Positions 27,201 to 36,069 of a DNA stretch of 64,000 bases are shown here, in pieces. Position 1 is the first letter of the stretch. Every line of letters starts with the position of its first letter. A program made the position numbers and the translations under genes. The notes below the pieces were generated by a model. The model was not told where the DNA came from. It did not search any database and saw only the letters and a program-made list of their open reading frames with translations. The stretch comes from Protula sp. h YS-2021 (lineage: Eukaryota > Annelida > Polychaeta > Sabellida > Serpulidae), in NCBI GenBank assembly GCA_949752745.1, contig OX457024.1:107285692-107349691 (forward strand), in the 5' to 3' direction.

Positions 27201-29176
27201 CGCAAGTTAAATAAACATGCACACTGGTCCAAAATGCAAACCGCGCACAAACGCAAGTTAAATAAACATAGGCACACTGGTCCAAAATAAGCACCGTGCA
27301 TCAACGCAAGTTAAATAAACATGCAAACTGGTCGGAAATGCGAACCGCGTATCAAGGCAACCTAAGAAAACTTGGGCTGTCCGAAATAAGTACAGCTCAT
27401 CAACGCAAGTAAAATAAACATGCGCATTGGTATGGAATAAGAACCGCACATCAACACAAGGTAAATAAACGTGCGCACTGATCCGAAATAAGAACCGCAC
27501 ATCAACACAAGGTAAATAAACATGCGCACTGATCCGAAATAAGAACCGCACATCAACACAATGTAAATAAAGATGCGCATTGATCCGAAATAAGAGCCGC
27601 ACATCAACACAAGGTAAATAAACACGCGCACTGATCCGATATAAGAACCGCACGGAAGTTAAATAAACATGTGCACTGTTCCAAAATGGGAACCGCGCAT
27701 CTACGCAAAATTAAATAAACATGCGCACTTGTCTGAATAAGAACCGCGCATCAAGGCAAGTTACATAAATATAAATGCGAGCGTTGTTTGAAGGTATCTA
27801 TGGCAGACTATCCAGTCACCAGAGATACAAAAAATCTGTTTCCCATTTTTCTGGGAAAGAAATCTTTGTATGCATTTATCGGTCTATGTTCTGATCCGGT
27901 GCTAAATTAATTATTGGGCTAGCTCTTTGCCGTCTCATCTTTTGAAGCCCAATTTTTCAGGAAAATTCCCTTGCTCATGCACGCTGGAATTGGTTTTATT
28001 GCTTTTCGTAAGCTGGGACTTTGTCCTTGGACAAACTTGTTTTACGGTCGTGCTGTTTCGGTGTTTGTGTTGTTAGGACCGACAGAATTGTGAAGTCTTT
28101 AACAATGGATCCCTCTTGTAACCTTCGAACTTAAAAAGTGGTCCGGAAAGAGCGGATTTAGGGTGGTCTGCGAGTTCTGTGGATCGTTTTCTCGTATTTT
28201 ATGGCACCTGTCGGGATTATAAAATTACTGCGGTGAGATGACACAAATAAATTGCAACTTTTTTTTTAAAATAATACAACTGTAACATCTTTTTAACCCA
28301 GCCGACTTTGTATCACTATAGGGGGCTTGATTGTATGAACATATGTTAAACTTTTTCTTTAAGATGTTACTCCTCCTACAGTTTTGCTCCAATCGTTTTG
28401 ATATTACGCAGGAATGTTCCCTGGGTGTTCCCCACCTCTCTATTACTTTTTTTGACGATTGACGAAAAACTAACAAAATGGCGGAACTTTTTTACCCATT
28501 TTTAAAATACTACTCATACAGTTTTACTCCAATAGTTTAGATGTTACGCAGGGGTTCGCCTACAAGGCTATTATTTTTTCTCCGAAATGGCGGAACTTTG
28601 AAGTTTGGCAAAAACTGAAATAAATGGTAGTAAATAACTGAATTGTCAAACCATTCATTTCTCTCATTTTTTTCAAATAGTTATAAAATTTTAATCGAAA
28701 GTTTCTTAAGTGCCTGGACTTTGCTTTTTTCGCAAATGACAAAAAAAAAAAAAAAAAAGCCAAAATGGTGGAATTTAAATTTTTTGTAAAATTGTGTAAA
28801 TGTCGGTAATTACGTGAATCGTCAAAACCCAACCTCTCCAACATCCCTTTTCGGGTAGCTTCCACCCGGGAAAACTCGTTTTTGTGTATTAAACTTGTGA
28901 AAAGGTTACGTTCAGAAGCAAAGTTCTTCATTTCTTCATTTCCAGTATTCGTTTCAGAATTCTTCTCTCTTTCCTTGTTTGGTCACACGGCTGGGTCATG
29001 TCCTTGGACATGCTTGTGTTTTTTTTTGTTTTTGTTTTTGTTTTTTTTTTTTTTTTGTTGATGTTGTGAACAATTTTGAAGGGAAAAATGTAGGCAAGTG
29101 CATACGAGGTGCTCTTATACAACTAATGTTTCAATTTTAAAACACAGTTGTTGCTGTTATTTTTTTTTTCACTTCT

Positions 29177-29207
<31 letters not shown>

Positions 29208-29310
29208 CGTAGGGTGGTTCTGGTGCAAGTGGGACGAGTTTCCAGACTACGATGAACTGTTTAAGCCTCTGCAGGTGATACGCGACAGTGGATATACGCC
29301 ATTCAAATAG
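10852..29310 (+). CDS. NUDT15: NUDT15-like Nudix hydrolase (3 exons, 144 aa)
   Basis: Exons 10852-10991, 23209-23405 and 29213-29310 join in phase (2, then 1) with GT-AG introns to give 144 residues; human NUDT15 has 164. The Nudix box GX5EX7REUXEEXGU is complete: G42[22 protein letters not shown], with the metal-binding REXXEE core in exon 2. Intron 1 cuts the box at the codon for the Gly before its first Glu. Family landmarks visible are [46 protein letters not shown] and a C-terminal SGYTPFK. Known role of the family: cytosolic hydrolysis of nucleoside triphosphates, especially modified or thio-guanine and related dNTPs, to monophosphates. I chose ATG 10852 because it sits right before the conserved start of the fold. 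An in-frame ATG at 10804 would add 16 residues and lies in a hairpin repeat. Confidence 0.93.
12200..13560 (-). mobile_element. Non-LTR retrotransposon (LINE) remnant, RT domain fragments
   Basis: Minus-strand reading shows a mid-RT segment (13560-13339) with [19 protein letters not shown], the usual N-Y-RPISLL..SK+LE motif. Then (13268-12852) comes a thumb/C-terminal segment with [18 protein letters not shown] and [16 protein letters not shown], then (12800-12700) [17 protein letters not shown], and near 12290-12215 a terminal [13 protein letters not shown] motif. The catalytic palm with the DD motif is missing, and frames shift between pieces, so the copy is dead. It lies antisense in NUDT15 intron 1. 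The clade is not certain; Jockey/CR1-like by general look. Confidence 0.8.
14004..15165. mobile_element. DNA element with 14-bp inverted ends and five 178-bp internal repeats
   Basis: ATCCCCCGTGAAAC at 14004-14017 faces GTTTCACGGGGGAT at 15152-15165. After a TCCG-rich stretch, a unit starting GGACTTTGTGGACACC repeats at 14100, 14278, 14456, 14634 and 14804 (period 178, the fourth unit 170), with a degenerate sixth near 14974. No ORF. Non-autonomous transposon inside NUDT15 intron 1. Confidence 0.8.
15230..16460 (-). mobile_element. Helitron Rep/Hel N-terminal remnant
   Basis: Minus-strand ORF 15966-15520 has charged repeats ([10 protein letters not shown] type) followed by [17 protein letters not shown]. 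In the next frame come [19 protein letters not shown] and, further on, SIPFQKI...QRKIKN. This order (basic E-R-R repeats, a CxxC segment, an 'LKxGKIPxQAVxNNL'-like segment, 'IPFMKI'-like segment) is typical of the region before the Helitron-like N domain in animal Helitrons. Several frame breaks show it is dead. The T/C-rich 15770-16400 stretch, which gives spurious plus-strand ORFs, is the antisense of these repeats. The minus ORF 17200-16979 may be more of the same element but I do not recognise it. Confidence 0.6.
17201..19239. other. NUDT15 intron 1, no gene seen
   Basis: Mostly unique AT-rich intronic sequence. Short ORFs lack protein features. Confidence 0.5.
19240..19905. repeat. Diverged ~175-bp tandem repeat, almost 4 copies
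   Basis: Units contain CACGTGGAAAGCACCC...TTACA...CAGTT.TCT and a TATATATATTTTCAC segment, recurring near 19245, 19425, 19605 and 19785. The minus ORFs 19401-19797 are products of the array. Confidence 0.8.
19906..21000. other. NUDT15 intron 1, low complexity
   Basis: Contains repeated variants of GACC(C/T)GGATTATTGG (20,050-20,260), an A-run near 19,992 and C-runs near 20,686 and 20,893. No gene seen. Confidence 0.5.
21005..21135 (+). repeat. Decayed tandem copies of the NUDT15 exon 2 acceptor
   Basis: TTTTTCAGCGAGTCTTTTGA at 21044-21063 closely matches the true exon 2 boundary (TTTCAG then CGAGTCGTTCGAGGA). A weaker copy, TTTCAGCGAGGTGTTCAGAG, starts at 21091, and GCGTTCGAGGA lies at 21013. 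Spacing is about 43-45 bases. Use of the first copy as acceptor would read ESFEEGVL and then stop. Confidence 0.6.
21136..23193. mobile_element. 2.06-kb DNA transposon with 45-bp perfect inverted ends
   Basis: Bases 21136-21180 are the exact reverse complement of 23149-23193. Just inside each end is an array of short units built on TATATACACGGAATATACGA: six or so copies at 21285-21505 and, inverted, at 22830-23030. No transposase ORF, so non-autonomous. A target duplication is not obvious. The core ATTATTTAAAATAAGAAT of the terminus recurs near 20,110 and, shortened, near 57,102. The element sits in NUDT15 intron 1 and ends 15 bases before exon 2. Confidence 0.85.
22650..22727 (-). repeat. 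tRNA-like sequence (SINE head or tRNA pseudogene)
   Basis: The minus strand shows an A-box-like GTGGCGTGGTTGATAGAGCG and a B box GGTTCAAGTCC with an anticodon-like CTTCGAA loop between. The T-stem and acceptor stem pair poorly, so a working tRNA is unlikely. Lies inside the 2.06-kb element. Confidence 0.5.
23209..23405 (+). CDS. NUDT15: NUDT15 exon 2
   Basis: Acceptor CATTTCAG precedes CGAGTCGTTCGAGG; donor GGTCAG follows ...CATAAATGTGAAG. Encodes the REXXEE catalytic core and the [10 protein letters not shown] strand. A 2-kb transposon ends only 15 bases upstream of this exon. Confidence 0.93.
23430..24085. repeat. Interspersed repeat rich in 'TCATGGAAA', interrupted by a SINE
   Basis: CCTGGAAAGTCCTGGAAAAG near 23,461 and repeated GGTCATGGAAA units at 23,930-24,050 look like two halves of one repeat ending GGGAACCCTG near 24,071. 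A tRNA-derived SINE lies between them. Nesting is inferred from order only. Confidence 0.4.
23622..23830 (+). mobile_element. tRNA-derived SINE, copy 1
   Basis: tRNA-like head (GTCAGTTGGCTAGATTG, then TTTCGAATCC) followed by a body with GGCGAACGCAGTGGGCCAG, CATGGAATTC and CATTGCATCTTT. The same head and body occur at 29,455-29,680, so the two define a SINE family. Confidence 0.7.
24225..26210. repeat. Diverged ~150-190-bp tandem array, about 12 units
   Basis: Units carry AAAATGCAT(C/T)TCC(T/C)CCTACA, GATGTCATTTATTTTTGG, GAGGCAT/ACCCCTAA and TCGTGCATACGGCTTGTGCTT. Higher-order repetition is visible: about 24,950-25,200 resembles 25,630-25,900. No gene; internal ORFs are products of the array. 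Confidence 0.85.
26211..27770. repeat. ~56-bp tandem array, roughly 28 units
   Basis: Units have the form CGCATCAACGCAAGTTAAAT, AAACATGCGCACTGGTCCGA, AAT(A/G)(A/C)GAACCG. Several minus-strand open frames across it (26109-26414, 27076-27653) reflect the repeat and not a protein gene. Confidence 0.9.
28295..29013 (+). mobile_element. 'ACCCAGCCGA' element, diverged copy
   Basis: Starts AACCCAGCCGACTTTGT and ends CGGCTGGGTCATGTCCTTGG then ACATGCTT. Shares CTCCTACAGTTTTGCTCCAAT, ATGGCGGAACTTT and CCCTTTTCGGG blocks with copies at 31.7, 40.4 and 56.7 kb. Lies in NUDT15 intron 2. Confidence 0.8.
29213..29310 (+). CDS. NUDT15: NUDT15 exon 3 (stop TAG)
   Basis: The acceptor TCGTAG is preceded by an uninterrupted run of about 30 T. 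Encodes [16 protein letters not shown] and the C-terminal SGYTPFK, then TAG. After the stop, the sequence from about 29,280 to 29,420 contains two or three short copies of a CAACCGCC...CTTGTTACA repeat. Confidence 0.9.
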
Positions 29311-29454
29311 ACAGCAACCGCCCCTTGTTACAGTGGAAAAACGCAAATCACGCAAACAGCAACCGCCTCTTGTTACAGTGGATATACGCTATTCAAATAG
29401 ACAGAAACCGCCCCTTGTTACAACTTGTCAGACTACATGTGTAGGTTTTATTAT

Positions 29455-29680
29455 GCTGCTTGTTAGCTCAGTTGGTTAGAGCGTTGCCCTGGTAATGCCA
29501 AGGCCCCTGGTCCGAGTCCAACCAGGATCGGAGGGGGGTGCGGGGGAGGGGGTGTCGAGGGGTAAGCAGGGGATTTGGCTTCCACTTCGATTGCTGAGCT
29601 AGGCGAATGCAGTGAGTCAGATCACCCATCACAGAATTCAGAATTATCGCCCATTGAATCTTTTGGTCATCCCTTTTTAA
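29455..29680 (+). mobile_element. tRNA-derived SINE, copy 2
   Basis: A-box TTAGCTCAGTTGGTTAGAGC and B-box-like GGTCCGAGTCC, then a body with GGCGAATGCAGTGAGTCAG, CACAGAATTC and CATTGAATCTTTTGGTC. Matches copy 1 at 23.6 kb. A G-rich insertion (29,530-29,560) separates head and body. Lies about 150 bp after NUDT15. Confidence 0.75.
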
Positions 29681-29922
29681 AAAAGTTCATTTCAGCAATA
29701 ATTTGAATATGGTGTGATTCGGATAAAGAAGACTATTGTATGTACAAAAACTGTGAATATCAGTCCATGGTAGTGACTCATGAGGTAGAAGAGGGCGCTG
29801 CGTCGCTGACGTCATCACCATATGATTGCAAGTGTATGTTTTTAGCATTGTGGTTTATTGTGTCCTTGAATGTAATTAATATAGCAGCCATTGATGAAAC
29901 ATTCCGTTGTCTAGAATGAAGG

Positions 29923-30978
29923 GTTTTACCTCAACTTCAAAATTTTTGCGTCCCCCGTGTTTTTTTTTTTTTTTTTTTGCGTCCCCCAATTTGCACCCTG
30001 ATTTGTTTGTGCCCCCTTATTTGAATAAGCACAAGGGTGTGTGTTTGGGGGGAGGATAAGAGGTAACGCGTAGAGTAGCAGTTCACACTATCTTTTATTA
30101 CCAAAACAAGAAAATTCTAAAAGCAATGAATTCTCATCTAACCAGGCCTGCTTTTCATATTGTTAAACAATCTGGCAGCGTCGGGAAAATCAAATTGTTC
30201 TATGGCTGGTCCTTTCAGTTTAATGAACATTAAACGGTTCAACCGCTCAGGGTTTAGTCTCTTTCTGTTTTTATTGCGTTTCAAACGAAAATTTTTTTTC
30301 ACACGGAACAGACGAAACCGGTATAACCACGGCCAGTTTGCACAGCAATGCAGAATCGGGAAACTGAATATGGAATCGTAAATGAGCATTTTTTGCAAAA
30401 GCGGAGCTCGAAATTAGCCGGGGCCCTGGGGCTCCGAGGCCCCATAATTTCTTGCCGGGCCCCACGATTTTCGAGACTTGGGGCTGGGCGGGCCCCACGA
30501 TTTTTTTCGGAAAGGCCTATGCTAATCGTCAATATAAACGATTTTCACAGAAGAGGAAACAGGAGTGTGGAAAGAACTCGGAGTCAAAATGTAATAAAAA
30601 CAATAAAAAGACAAACTGAAGACTTTGTATTACCGGTACAATATGTGTACGAACAGTTAACAGAAATAAATTACATTAATGGGAATATAGTCATTTCTCT
30701 AATACATAGCCTATATGTATCCAGGCCGGAGGATTTGCGGCCGGGCCCCAAGAAATTTGGTAAAATTGTTAATTTCGAGCCCTGCAAAGCCTCAAAAGTC
30801 AGCGTGTATTTGTAGGACCGTACAAAGTGCTTAAACGTGCATTATTTTCACTAATAATGCACGTGTGAAGACAGATTTTTATGCGTCCCCTGGGACGCAA
30901 GCCCAAAATTTTTTTGCATCCCGGGCCATTTTTTTGTGACTTTGACGCGCAAATCCGCGTCCCGTAAAACCCTGCCCT
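29923..30978. repeat. Possible element with GGGTTTTAC inverted ends
   Basis: GGGTTTTAC near 29,926 faces GTAAAACCC near 30,965, with GCGTCCC-rich sequence next to both ends. It would enclose the MITE at 30,403-30,785. Only short termini support it. Confidence 0.4.
30403..30785. mobile_element. MITE with GCTCGAAATTA ends
   Basis: GAGCTCGAAATTA on the left faces TAATTTCGAGCCC on the right. GGGCCCC blocks repeat near both ends. No ORF of its own. Confidence 0.6.
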
Positions 30979-31024
30979 TGGACGGCATAAAATTTTTTTT
31001 AAATTGACCTTGTAATTTCAAATG

Positions 31025-32410
31025 GGGTTTGGATGATTCGCCCCTTTACTGATTCGGCATTTTACCGATTCGGCCCTTTTTGGATGATTGGGCACCACAT
31101 CCTTGGTTCGGTCCTTTTTGGTTGAGTGGGACCTACCACTTTTTATTATTATTATCCTTTTTTTTGAGGGGTTTCGGGTAATAATGAACTTAAGTCTATT
31201 CTGTTGATAAAAGAGGACAGAGAAAGGCTTTTATTCTGTGGTTAAAGGTACAGCTGAACAATTCATATATATAAATGTGGAATCTCCGGTAAATAACAGA
31301 CAGTGAGTCAGTCTTCAACTACAATCACCTTTTAGGTGTTTTCAAAATTGCAGTTCCTAGAGAAATCTCCGGTGTGTGAAATGCAATCTATAGACCTTAA
31401 ATTGAAACTAAGTGTTTCGACTGATGTGCAAAATCACAACAAACGGCTTGTTGCATCTCCGGCTGTGAAATGCAATTTCGAATGTGCAGGGATGTAAAAT
31501 GTCGTCTGTCCCTGTTTCAAGCGGTAATATCAAACTATAGACATTTTATTGGATTTTATTTTAATCGAACATCAGATATTTATATGTATTTTGCAGTGGT
31601 CAGATCTGTGGTGTGTAAAATGTAGTGTGTTACGAGATCAAATTAAAAAAAGGGAAGAACAAAAAGACTTTGATCCTCGTGTGTTATTTGTTCTAGTTCG
31701 ATTAACTGTATATCAATCACTTTTTATTAACCCAGCCGACTTTGTCGGACTGGGTTAGTCATATGACTATAGGGGTCTTGAATGCATGTGCGGATGTTAA
31801 ACTTTTTCTTTAAAATGCTATTCCTCCTAAAGTTTAGCTCCAATCGTTTTGATATTACACAGGAATGTTCCCCCACCTGGCTAGTACCCTTTTTGACGAT
31901 TGACGAAAAACTGACAAAATGGCGGCACTTTTTGTGTCCGTTTTGACCCATTTTTAAAATGCTTCTCCTCGTACAGTTTTACACCAATCACTTAGGTGTT
32001 ACCCATGGATGTTCCCCAGGGGTTTGCCTACGAGGCTATTATTTTTTTTCGCGGTTTGCCAAAAACTGCCGAAATGGCGGAATTTTGAAGTAAATACCTG
32101 AATCGTCAAAACCCAACCTCTTCAGTATCCCTTTTCGGGGAGCTTCCAAATTCGAATTAAATGCATTTTACATACTTCATTTTTTGGCCTAACAGTATTC
32201 GTTTCAGAGTTTTTCTCTTTCCTTGTTTGGTAACTCGGCTGGGTAATGTCCTTGTCTATATTGTTTATATGCTAAATTCAGCCACGTGAACTCTAACCTA
32301 GAAGAAAAGGTTAAAATGCGGTTGATAATTTGGTGCCGAAACGCCAAGAACCGAATCATCCCAAGTTGCTGCCGGATCGACTTTCACAGAGCCGAATCGA
32401 CCAAGAACCT
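31025..32410. repeat. Possible element with inverted GATTCGGC-type subterminal repeats
   Basis: GATTCGCCCCTTT, GATTCGGCATTTTACC and GATTCGGCCC at 31,034-31,080 face GGTGCCGAAACG, AACCGAATCATCC and AGAGCCGAATCGACC at 32,331-32,405. The 'ACCCAGCCGA' element at 31.7 kb would be nested within. Similar GCCGAA repeats lie near 59,525-59,590. Confidence 0.4.
31729..32259 (+). mobile_element. 'ACCCAGCCGA' element, short copy
   Basis: Left end AACCCAGCCGAC TTT GTCGGACTGGGTT is a near-perfect hairpin (31729-31756). The right end is ACTCGGCTGGGTAATGTCC. Internal blocks match the copies at 28.3, 40.4 and 56.7 kb. Confidence 0.85.
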
Positions 32411-32519
32411 GTCAAATTAAACAGTGAATTCGAAATTGTGAATTAAACGTTCTCGATCGGTGACGACCAATTACAATTTTAACAGCCTCCCAATCAGTCA
32501 CGTGGAAAAAATCGGCAAA

Positions 32520-33212
32520 ATACATTTTCAACGGAAATGAAAAGAAACTTCGCAGTAAACATTTGCACTATATGTGGGTTATTCTTGCCATGTTTCAGCC
32601 TAATCCAACCAACTGTTTCGGAGATATTGCAACAACATATTGAAAAAAGTTAAAAATCAAACATTGAAAAATTCGCCAAAAATGCATTTTCAACGGAAAT
32701 GAATAAAAACTTCGCAGTAAACATTTACACGTTTTGTGAGTTCTTCTTGCCAAGTTTCAGCCTAATCCAACAAACCGTTTCGGAGATATCGCAACAATAT
32801 GGCCAAAAAAAAGTTCAAAATCAAAAATTTAAAAATTCGCCAAAAATACATTTTCAGCGGAAATGACGTAAAACTTCACAGTAAACATTTGCACTATATG
32901 TGTGTTGTTCTTGCCACGTTTCAGCCTAATCCAACAAACCGTTTTGGAGATATAGCCTGCCAAAGTGAAAAAAATGCACGAACCCCCCCCCCCACCCTAT
33001 GTTCAAAAATTTGCCAAAAATAGATTTTTTGAGGAAACAACAAAAAAAAAATACCACGGGCATCATCTAGACATGTACCCCAATATGTATGTTTTGAGAA
33101 AAAATGGACCCATTAATTTCATACGAACTCACTGCGGACAGATGAACGGACGGACGGACACACCAAATGCTATATATGTCTCCCTTAGGGGGAGACATAT
33201 AATTCTCACTTC
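32520..33212 (+). mobile_element. Repeat with three ~145-bp units and terminal hairpin
   Basis: Three units share TTCGCCAAAAAT, CATTTTCAACGGAAATGA, CGCAGTAAACATTTGCAC and CCAAC(A/C)AACCGTTTCGGAGA. The copy ends GGACGGACGGACACACCAAA, then the hairpin TATATGTCTCCC TTA GGGGGAGACATATA. A shorter homologue lies at 58,195-58,817. Confidence 0.8.
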
Positions 33213-34190
33213 GGATATTCTGTTCTTTAAATTTTCAATAGTTTGCGGTTGTCTTGTGGGCATTAAACGAAATTTGTGAAGGACAAATAAATAAAAAGAA
33301 AGGTTACCAGTTTTGGAAAAAAATGGGAGGAAGTAGATCAAATCATCAAAATCGCTTTGCAATTAGTAAAGAGTTCGTTTGAGTTAGAAATGCTTTTGAA
33401 GAATATCACTTAAGTTATTCTTCTGTACCATGTGTAGAAGTTGCAGGATAGACACAATTTCCATAACGCATTTTATTCACTTTTTAATTCGGTTCTAGTG
33501 ACTCAAGCGATGCGCTACAATAAAGAAAGAAAATCGTAATTAGTACAATAAGAAGATAAAGCCAATAAACCCCTCTTAAATCTAGTGTTAATAGTCAACT
33601 TAAAGATTACAATAATTTACAGCACACAAAAGTATTACTAATAATCACCAATAAATCGTTCCAGAAATATGAAGTAACATTAAATTTACTGAGTAAAGTC
33701 GTGACAAATTAAACATATGGTAAACTAGAAAGTTTGTTTTTACTAAAGCTCAAAAACGGATTTGTCTCCCCCAGCGCCAGTCTGTCAAAGGGACACGCTT
33801 TCAGCTTGAAACAGTTCTACATTATGTAACAAATCTAAAAAATTCGCCAGAAGTCGAAAAATGGCCGGTTGTGAAAAAATGTTGGGGCATTATTTGTATG
33901 TTATAGGCAACCCGTTTGTAAAATTTGTTTGGGATCGCCCTGCTCGTTATTGAGAAATCGCTGCTGACAGAAGAAGATACAGTGCGAAATGTTGAAGTTA
34001 AAAATTAAAAACATTCGCCAAAAATCGAAAAATAGTCAGATATGAAAAATAAATATATGGGCATTATCTGTATGTTATAGGCAACACGTGTGTAAAATTG
34101 GTTGCAATCGGCCGCCTCGTTGCCTCGCTGCTGACAGACGGACAGACCAAACACAGTATATGCCTCCAGGAGGCTCGAGAAGCATGAATC
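33213..34190. other. Intergenic, no gene seen
   Basis: AT-rich sequence. 33,835-34,170 has two diverged units around ATTCGCCA(G/A)AA..TCGAAAAAT and TGTATGTTATAGGCAAC, ending CAGACGGACAGACC, like the tail of the hairpin repeat family. Confidence 0.5.
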
Positions 34191-34199
34191 CGCCGGGGT

Positions 34200-34560
34200 T
34201 TAGTCAAAATTTGAAAGTACTTTTTTAACAATTTATCATTTTGTTAATTTCTGTCGTACTTCCAAAATTCCTGTCACTGCACTGCACAAGGATTGAAATT
34301 TCAAACGAATCCATCAACTTATAAATGCTCTAGGCGCGTGAGACTACCTCCAAAAATACACTTTGTAAATGTTCAAAAATTCACCATCTTGTCACTTTCT
34401 CTCGTGTTTCAAAATTCATGGTCACTGCACTGCACAAGAGCTGGAACCACCCCTGGTTGAAATTTGAGACGAATCCATCCACTAATAAATGCTCTAGGCG
34501 CGTTAGAATGAAAGTGCGCAGACGGAGGGACGGACAGAGTGAAAACTGTATCCGTTCCCC
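34200..34560. repeat. ~170-bp diverged tandem repeat, 2 units
   Basis: Two units share GTCACTGCACTGCACAAG, AACGAATCCATC and AAATGCTCTAGGCGCGT. A related pair lies at 62,740-63,060, so this is an interspersed family. Confidence 0.65.
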
Positions 34561-35989
34561 GGCGGATGACTACTTTTTAGACAACCTTTTTCAAGCAACG
34601 ATCATAGATGAAATCATTAAAAAAAAAAAAAACCCGGTAACTGCATCCATTTTAAAATCCGTTCGTCTTTTTTTTTTTTTTTGTCACGTATAAAATCACG
34701 GTAAACCGGACAATCTCACATTTGTCTTTGGAAAATTGGCGATTCAATTCACCTGGACTTGCTGCCCTGCCCTGCCGGTGTACTGGCGTGTCCAACAAAA
34801 ACGTGAAGACATCAAAGAAACGATTTCTTTCTTTCTAAAGCTTTATTTCTTTATTTAGTGTATGATGACAATGTTTGATGTACACTGCTGTTGGTGTGCA
34901 CTGGTCGCTCTAGTTCATTAAGCGTTTGATGACAACACTACAATGTATCGATGATAATAATATGAAACCATATCTTTCCCGGAGGAATTCCCCTCCCAAT
35001 GATTACAAGATGTTACGCTCTCTGCCTCGAAATGAAGCCAAAACTCGGTAACGACAGGAAGACAGTCTTCTTTCTCATCCCAGTTTTTTTCTAGACTCCG
35101 CCGGGCCCGATTTTTTTTCCATTTATGAGAATTTCGATGACCCGGCAACCATTCGTTTCGTTGTTATTATCCCCGCTAGATGTGACTTAACGGCTGACAT
35201 GTTTACATAACAAAACACTTGCATTATCAACTGCTCAGTGTTTCTAGTGTGGGAATGCTGGCGCCGAAGGCTTGAGCGTAAAATTTTATGACAAATTTAA
35301 AGACCCAGCCGGGGAATGAGAAACGAGTTATTCTTCTCGCTTAGCTATTGCTAAACATTGAATGTGCCATTTTTCGCTTGCGGAGAAATGTCACACGTCA
35401 CTGTGATTTCTGTTTCCGTTGTAATGCGGCGTTAGAACATGACACCACCTAAAGATCCTGATTTCCCCAACGGGGGGGAGTGATGGGGGGGGGGGGGCGG
35501 TCTGTTCGGACGCTAATATTGTAGTCCATGTATGGCATCTTAAAGTAAGTGGGAATGGTTGGGGGGGCGGGGGGAGGGGTCAAAAAGTCCCAAATGTTTG
35601 CGTGCGTACTTAACGGATGAATTTAATGCACTTCTTGTATCAGATTTCGTAACAAAAGCACAGAAACAAAAGGTCTTGAATAATAACCGACACTCCCATA
35701 TGCCCTCGTCACCCCCCCCCCCCCCTCCCTCCCTCCCCCGCCGCCGCACACACACACGTGTCTGGAACGGTGGAATTTGATCCCACAGAGTCGAGACTAG
35801 CTTCAATATTTCCCTTATCTACACCTACATGGTAAGATCTAGGCGGCAGAGTGTAGCTGGGCTGCGGTGGGTGGGAGGTTGGAGGGAGGGGGTTGTTGTT
35901 AACTCCGCTACATCAAATATCACTTATTTACAGGAAACAGAACACGGGCTTTCAACAGAAATGACAACAAACACCCTAAGCATGTGCCA
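34561..35989. other. Downstream of COPS8; no gene seen
   Basis: Contains G-runs (35,475-35,500), C-runs (35,711-35,740) and a run of T. Two AATAAA signals on the minus strand near 34,844 and 34,852 could end a COPS8 transcript with a 1.1-kb 3' UTR; this is speculative. Confidence 0.4.
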
Positions 35990-36069
35990 TCAGTTCTCTA
36001 AGAACGACACGAAGTCTGTCAGTCGGCTCAGGTGCTTCTCGTTCGGTATCGCCTGGTCTGGAGGCCGCA
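35990..36069 (-). CDS. COPS8: COPS8 last exon
   Basis: Acceptor TGTTTCAG, then [20 protein letters not shown] and SFLEN, then TGA. Matches the conserved CSN8 C-terminal helix. Confidence 0.92.

Larger units (their letters stand above)
24115..28035. mobile_element. 3.9-kb repeat-filled element with hairpin ends
   Basis: The left end is a palindrome: CCCAGCTTACG, five bases, CGTAAGCTGGG (24115-24141). The right end has the same arm, CGTAAGCTGGG, at about 28007-28017, followed by the palindrome TTTGTCCTTGGACAAA. The interior is two tandem arrays plus about 270 bp of unique sequence. No transposase. Its end architecture parallels the 'ACCCAGCCGA' family nearby. Confidence 0.65.

Noticed and set aside
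26109..27653. Cys-containing repeat ORFs ([10 protein letters not shown] type) that resemble a repeat protein
   Set aside because: They follow the ~56-bp array and lose frame whenever unit length changes; there is no conserved start or splice context.
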